From: Chitinophaga sp. YR627
GTDB lineage: Bacteria > Bacteroidota > Bacteroidia > Chitinophagales > Chitinophagaceae
DNA length: 64,000 nucleotides
Assembly (NCBI RefSeq): GCF_900114995.1
Contig: NZ_FOUX01000003.1
Coordinates: 62,001 to 126,000, forward strand
Direction of reading: 5' to 3'
Both the position numbers and the translations under genes were made by a program. Below the pieces are notes generated by a model. That model was not told where the DNA came from. It worked only from the letters and a program-made list of their open reading frames with translations, and searched no databases. Shown here piece after piece: positions 60,920-64,000 of the stretch. Within the stretch, counting starts at the first letter, position 1. Each line of letters opens with the position of its first letter.

Positions 60920-62434
60920 ATGACACAATTATCCGAGCAAGAGATCATACGCAGGGAGAAACTGCAGGAACTGGAGAAACTGGGCATCAACCCTTATCCG
61001 GCGGAAAAATATCCGGTGAACAATACAGCTGCCAATATAAAGGCCCTGTATACGGAGGAAACCAAAGACCAGTTCCAGGATGTATGTCTGGCTGGCCGTA
61101 TTATGGCTGTACGTGACATGGGTAAGGCGGCTTTTGTAAAGTTACAGGACCATACTACCCAGATGCAGCTGTATATTCGTCGTGATGATATCTGCAACGG
61201 CGATGACAAGACAATGTTTGACGTCGTGTTCAAGAAATTACTTGATCTGGGCGATATTATCGGTGTGAAAGGTTATGCCTTTATCACCAAAACCGGGGAA
61301 CTGTCTATCCATGTTACCAAACTGGATGTCCTGGCTAAATCTATCCGTCCGTTACCGGTAGTACGTGAGAAAGAAGGAGAGGTATTTGACGCGGTAACTG
61401 ATCCGGAATTCAAATACCGTCAGCGCTACGTAGACCTGATCGTAAATCCGCAGGTAAAGGACGTTTTCATCAAACGTACCCGCATCATGCAGACCATCCG
61501 TGATTTCTATAATGACCTGGGTTACCTGGAAGTAGAAACACCGATCCTTCAGCCTATTCCCGGAGGTGCTACCGCGCGTCCGTTCTCTACGCACCACAAT
61601 GCGCTGGATATTCCTTTATACATGCGTATTGCGAATGAACTGTACCTGAAACGCCTGATCGTGGGTGGTTTTGAAGGTGTATATGAATTTGCGAAAGACT
61701 TCCGTAACGAGGGTATGGACCGTACCCACAACCCGGAATTCACCGTAATGGAAATGTACGCTGCGTACAAAGACTATGAGTGGATGATGGATACAACTGA
61801 AACCCTCCTGGAAAAGATCGCGATTGCCCTCCATGGTACTACCGAAGTAACAGTAGGAGAGAAGGTGATCAACTTCAAAGCACCTTTCCGCAGAGTGACC
61901 ATGTATGAAGCCATCCTGGAGCATACTGGTATCGATGTAAGCAATATGGATGAGGATCAGCTGCGCGCTACCTGTGTGCAACTGGGTATCTACGTGAAAC
62001 CTAGCATGGGTAAAGGCAAACTGATAGATGAGATCTTCGGCGAGAAATGTGAGCACCACTATGTACAGCCGACCTTCATCACCGATTATCCGGTGGAAAT
62101 GAGTCCGCTGACCAAAAAGCACCGTAGCAAAGAAGGTCTGGTAGAACGTTTTGAACTGATGGTAAACGGTAAAGAGCTGGCAAATGCCTACAGTGAGCTG
62201 AACGACCCGATCGATCAGCGCGCCCGCTTTGAAGATCAGGTGAAACTGATGGAACGTGGTGATGACGAAGCGATGTATATCGACTACGACTTCCTGCGTG
62301 CACTGGAATACGGCATGCCGCCAACCTCCGGTATCGGTATTGGTATTGACCGTCTGACCATGATCATGACCAATCAGCCATCCATCCAGGATGTCCTGTT
62401 CTTCCCTCAGATGAAACCTGAGAAAACAGCATAA
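60920..62434 (+). CDS. lysS: Lysine--tRNA ligase (class II)
   Basis: Charges tRNA-Lys. 504 residues with an N-terminal OB-fold anticodon-binding domain (LAGRIMAVRDMGKAAFVKLQD), then class II motifs: motif 1 around DVFIKRTRIMQTIRDFYNDLGYLEVETPILQP, motif 2 FRNEGMDRTHNPEFTVMEMY and motif 3 GIGIGIDRLTMIMT. Length is normal for bacterial LysS. Single-gene unit with its own -7 box and terminator. Confidence 0.98.
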   Translation: MTQLSEQEIIRREKLQELEKLGINPYPAEKYPVNNTAANIKALYTEETKDQFQDVCLAGRIMAVRDMGKAAFVKLQDHTTQMQLYIRRDDICNGDDKTMFDVVFKKLLDLGDIIGVKGYAFITKTGELSIHVTKLDVLAKSIRPLPVVREKEGEVFDAVTDPEFKYRQRYVDLIVNPQVKDVFIKRTRIMQTIRDFYNDLGYLEVETPILQPIPGGATARPFSTHHNALDIPLYMRIANELYLKRLIVGGFEGVYEFAKDFRNEGMDRTHNPEFTVMEMYAAYKDYEWMMDTTETLLEKIAIALHGTTEVTVGEKVINFKAPFRRVTMYEAILEHTGIDVSNMDEDQLRATCVQLGIYVKPSMGKGKLIDEIFGEKCEHHYVQPTFITDYPVEMSPLTKKHRSKEGLVERFELMVNGKELANAYSELNDPIDQRARFEDQVKLMERGDDEAMYIDYDFLRALEYGMPPTSGIGIGIDRLTMIMTNQPSIQDVLFFPQMKPEKTA

Positions 62435-62479
62435 TACTTTGATTACAACGTAGCCGGCTTCCGGTTACTGACAATACCC

Positions 62480-62516
62480 ACGGGGCGTTCTCTTTAGCAG
62501 GGAACGCCCCGTTTTA
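62480..62516 (+). terminator. Intrinsic terminator of lysS
   Basis: ACGGGGCGTTC (62480-62490) and GAACGCCCCGT (62502-62512) form an 11-bp stem, then TTTTA. It begins 46 bases after the stop. Confidence 0.85.
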
Positions 62517-62570
62517 CATAAAGACCTGCTTAACCCCGCATCAAGTCCACCTCATCTCCGTTTCTAATTC

Positions 62571-62601
62571 ATTGTCAATATATTACATTGCCCTACCTTT
62601 G
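62571..62601 (+). promoter_or_regulatory. Promoter of the DoxX-like gene
   Basis: ATTG (62571-62574, one mismatch to TTTG) and TACCTTTG (62594-62601) are 19 bases apart, the standard Bacteroidota spacing, with the ATG at 62619. Confidence 0.55.
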
Positions 62602-62618
62602 ACCTAAACCCAAACGGT

Positions 62619-62969
62619 ATGAAAGCACTCATTCCTACCAGGATCGCCGTTATCCTCTACGGCATCGTAATGGCATTATTTGGCCTGATCCACTTTGTAC
62701 ATGCTGATATCATGGTAGCGGCAGTCCCCATCCCCGGAGGGAAGATCTGGTTATATGTCACCGGACTGGCATTGCTAATGGCAGGTATTGCCTTCATTAT
62801 CAACCGTTATGTCAGGCTGGCCGGTTACCTGCTGGCATTTTATATCTTTCTGGTCATCCTGCTGGTACATACACCACATGCATTTGAAGACCTGACCTCA
62901 CTGACCATGTTCATGAAAGATGTGGGACTACTCGCTGGCGCGATCGTAGCAGGCAATACCGGAAAATAG
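62619..62969 (+). CDS. DoxX-like small membrane protein
   Basis: 116 residues with four predicted transmembrane helices (about 7-27, 42-60, 64-85, 95-112) in the DoxX/SURF4-like layout, including an initial PTRIAVILYGIVMALFGLIHF and the helix-turn-helix around VTGLALLMAGIAFI. Such proteins are common in Bacteroidota; their function is largely unknown. Single gene with a recognisable promoter. Confidence 0.75.
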   Translation: MKALIPTRIAVILYGIVMALFGLIHFVHADIMVAAVPIPGGKIWLYVTGLALLMAGIAFIINRYVRLAGYLLAFYIFLVILLVHTPHAFEDLTSLTMFMKDVGLLAGAIVAGNTGK

Positions 62970-63055
62970 CTGCTTTGCTCCTTCCATCCGTAATTTCAGA
63001 TTGAGCTTTTCTTTATTTAATTATTTTAGCTGTTTCTTACAACAATAGCTAAACT

Positions 63056-64000
63056 ATGCATACAACACGTTACGGGTCAGTGTGTTTCACCGCACTGAGC
63101 CTGCTCTGTCTGAGTCTGCAGGCACAGGACAAAAAAGATCTTACGTTCCGGCAGATATTCAAAGGAGAGGCAACCGGCCTTTATCAACCACTACCAAATA
63201 TCAAAGGATGGGCAGATGACACCCATTACATCCAGTACCGTACAGAAGGAGGCGCTTCAAAAGCATGGAAAGTAGATGCTGCCACCGGTAAATCCGAACC
63301 CTATATAACACCTCCGGAAGGCGCCACTGTGGAAGTACGTAACAATGACGTGGTCTATACCTCTCCGGAAGGACAGCAATCACAACTTACCAGCGATACC
63401 GCACAGGAGAAAAACCCTACACTCTCTCCTGATGGTAAATATGTAGCCTTCACCCGTGGCAATGACCTGTATGCGGTAGAGATCAGTACTAAAAAAGAGA
63501 TCAGATATACGACTGACGGTTCTGACGTCATTTATAACGGCTGGGCATCCTGGGTATACTATGAGGAGATCCTGGGCCGCGCTTCCAGATACCGTGCTTT
63601 CTGGTGGAGCCCGGACAGCCGCTATATCGCCTATATGCGCTTTGATGACTCCAAAGTGCCTGTATTCCCGATCTATAGTGAAAAGGGCCAGCACGGTTAC
63701 CTGGAAAACACCCGTTACCCTAAAGCCGGTGATACCAACCCTGCTGTCAAAATAGGTACCGTACCTGTTGGCGGCGGCGCTACACTCTGGTCTGACTTCA
63801 ATGAAAATGAAGACCAGTACTTTGGCGCCCCATTCTTTACACCGGAAGGACGTCTTTGGGTACAGTGGATGAATCGTGGTCAGGATAACCTGAAGATCTA
63901 CGAGATCGATCCGGCTACCGGCAAAAAGAAAGAGATCTATGACGAAAAACAGAAAACCTGGATCGACTGGTATGACGCTATTCCATTCCTGGCAGGCAGC
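63056..64000 (+). CDS. S9-family peptidase (dipeptidyl peptidase IV type), C-terminus beyond window
   Basis: 315 codons from the ATG at 63056 to the right edge. A signal peptide ends near SLQAQ, followed by the DPP-IV N-terminal beta-propeller. The segment WVYYEEILGRASRYRAFWWSPDSRYIAYMRFDDSKVPVFPIY (in two blocks) contains the Glu pair that in DPP-IV anchors the substrate N-terminus. The catalytic alpha/beta-hydrolase domain is outside the window. The enzyme probably cleaves X-Pro dipeptides from peptides in the periplasm. The frame is open at the edge. Confidence 0.92.
   Translation, partial: MHTTRYGSVCFTALSLLCLSLQAQDKKDLTFRQIFKGEATGLYQPLPNIKGWADDTHYIQYRTEGGASKAWKVDAATGKSEPYITPPEGATVEVRNNDVVYTSPEGQQSQLTSDTAQEKNPTLSPDGKYVAFTRGNDLYAVEISTKKEIRYTTDGSDVIYNGWASWVYYEEILGRASRYRAFWWSPDSRYIAYMRFDDSKVPVFPIYSEKGQHGYLENTRYPKAGDTNPAVKIGTVPVGGGATLWSDFNENEDQYFGAPFFTPEGRLWVQWMNRGQDNLKIYEIDPATGKKKEIYDEKQKTWIDWYDAIPFLAGS

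Noticed and set aside
1..64000. CRISPR array, tRNA, rRNA, prophage or origin of replication
   Set aside because: No regularly spaced repeats, T-loop signatures, rRNA blocks, phage genes or DnaA-box clusters were noticed by eye in any intergenic stretch. A tool scan could still reveal a weak case.

Overview
The window looks like an ordinary chromosomal stretch of a Bacteroidota bacterium, most likely of the order Chitinophagales and plausibly the genus Chitinophaga (inference). The evidence is the set of SusC/SusD outer-membrane pairs, a complete gldK-gldL-gldM-gldN locus (type IX secretion and gliding motor), a PorZ-like protein with a C-terminal T9SS sorting domain, many DUF families typical of the phylum, few Shine-Dalgarno sequences, and repeated -7 boxes of the form TAnnTTTG. 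No tRNA, rRNA, CRISPR array, phage, plasmid origin or active insertion sequence was recognised.

Layout. 1-12.0 kb (minus strand): a SusC receptor cut by the window edge, then two complete SusC-SusD pairs, with no carbohydrate-active enzyme or sigma/anti-sigma gene among them. 12.6-13.3 kb: an intact but catalytically degenerate IS1595-type transposase relative, upstream of the last susC. 13.5-24.6 kb: an RND/MMPL exporter, divergent porZ-recO, lpxH, a small lipoprotein, and the rsfS-ftsH-LUD run, followed by birA. 24.6-28.1 kb: a GT39-type membrane glycosyltransferase divergent from an AraC regulator, with operator-like repeats between them, then a repeat-rich intergenic stretch. 28.1-35.8 kb: nadC-lipid kinase-SUI1, a DUF4783 gene, gpmI, a lipoprotein and uvrC, and a DinB-like gene.

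35.9-40.9 kb: gldKLMN, the core of the T9SS motor. 41.3-50.0 kb: a DUF255/thioredoxin protein, hemD with a DUF4271 membrane protein, hemW, a lipoprotein aldose epimerase, a deoxyhypusine-synthase-like enzyme and a PepSY-like secreted protein. 50.4-64.0 kb: an ACP-phosphodiesterase-like gene, a DUF2911 gene, a cystathionine gamma-synthase-type PLP enzyme, TIGR02757 and DUF6263-like genes, a fatty acid hydroxylase, fumarylacetoacetase plus flavin reductase, DUF4197, a universal stress protein, lysS, a DoxX-like gene and the start of a DPP-IV-type peptidase.

Functional links. SusCD pairs import large nutrients. GldKLMN powers export of CTD-bearing proteins, and PorZ acts at the surface end of the same pathway. 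nadC, gpmI, hemD/hemW, lysS, birA, lpxH, recO and uvrC are housekeeping. No clear new multi-gene system stands out. The best leads are the transposase-derived gene, a structured GC-rich intergenic element with an adjacent dispersed heptamer repeat, a small open frame coupled to gldK, and the deoxyhypusine-synthase-like enzyme.
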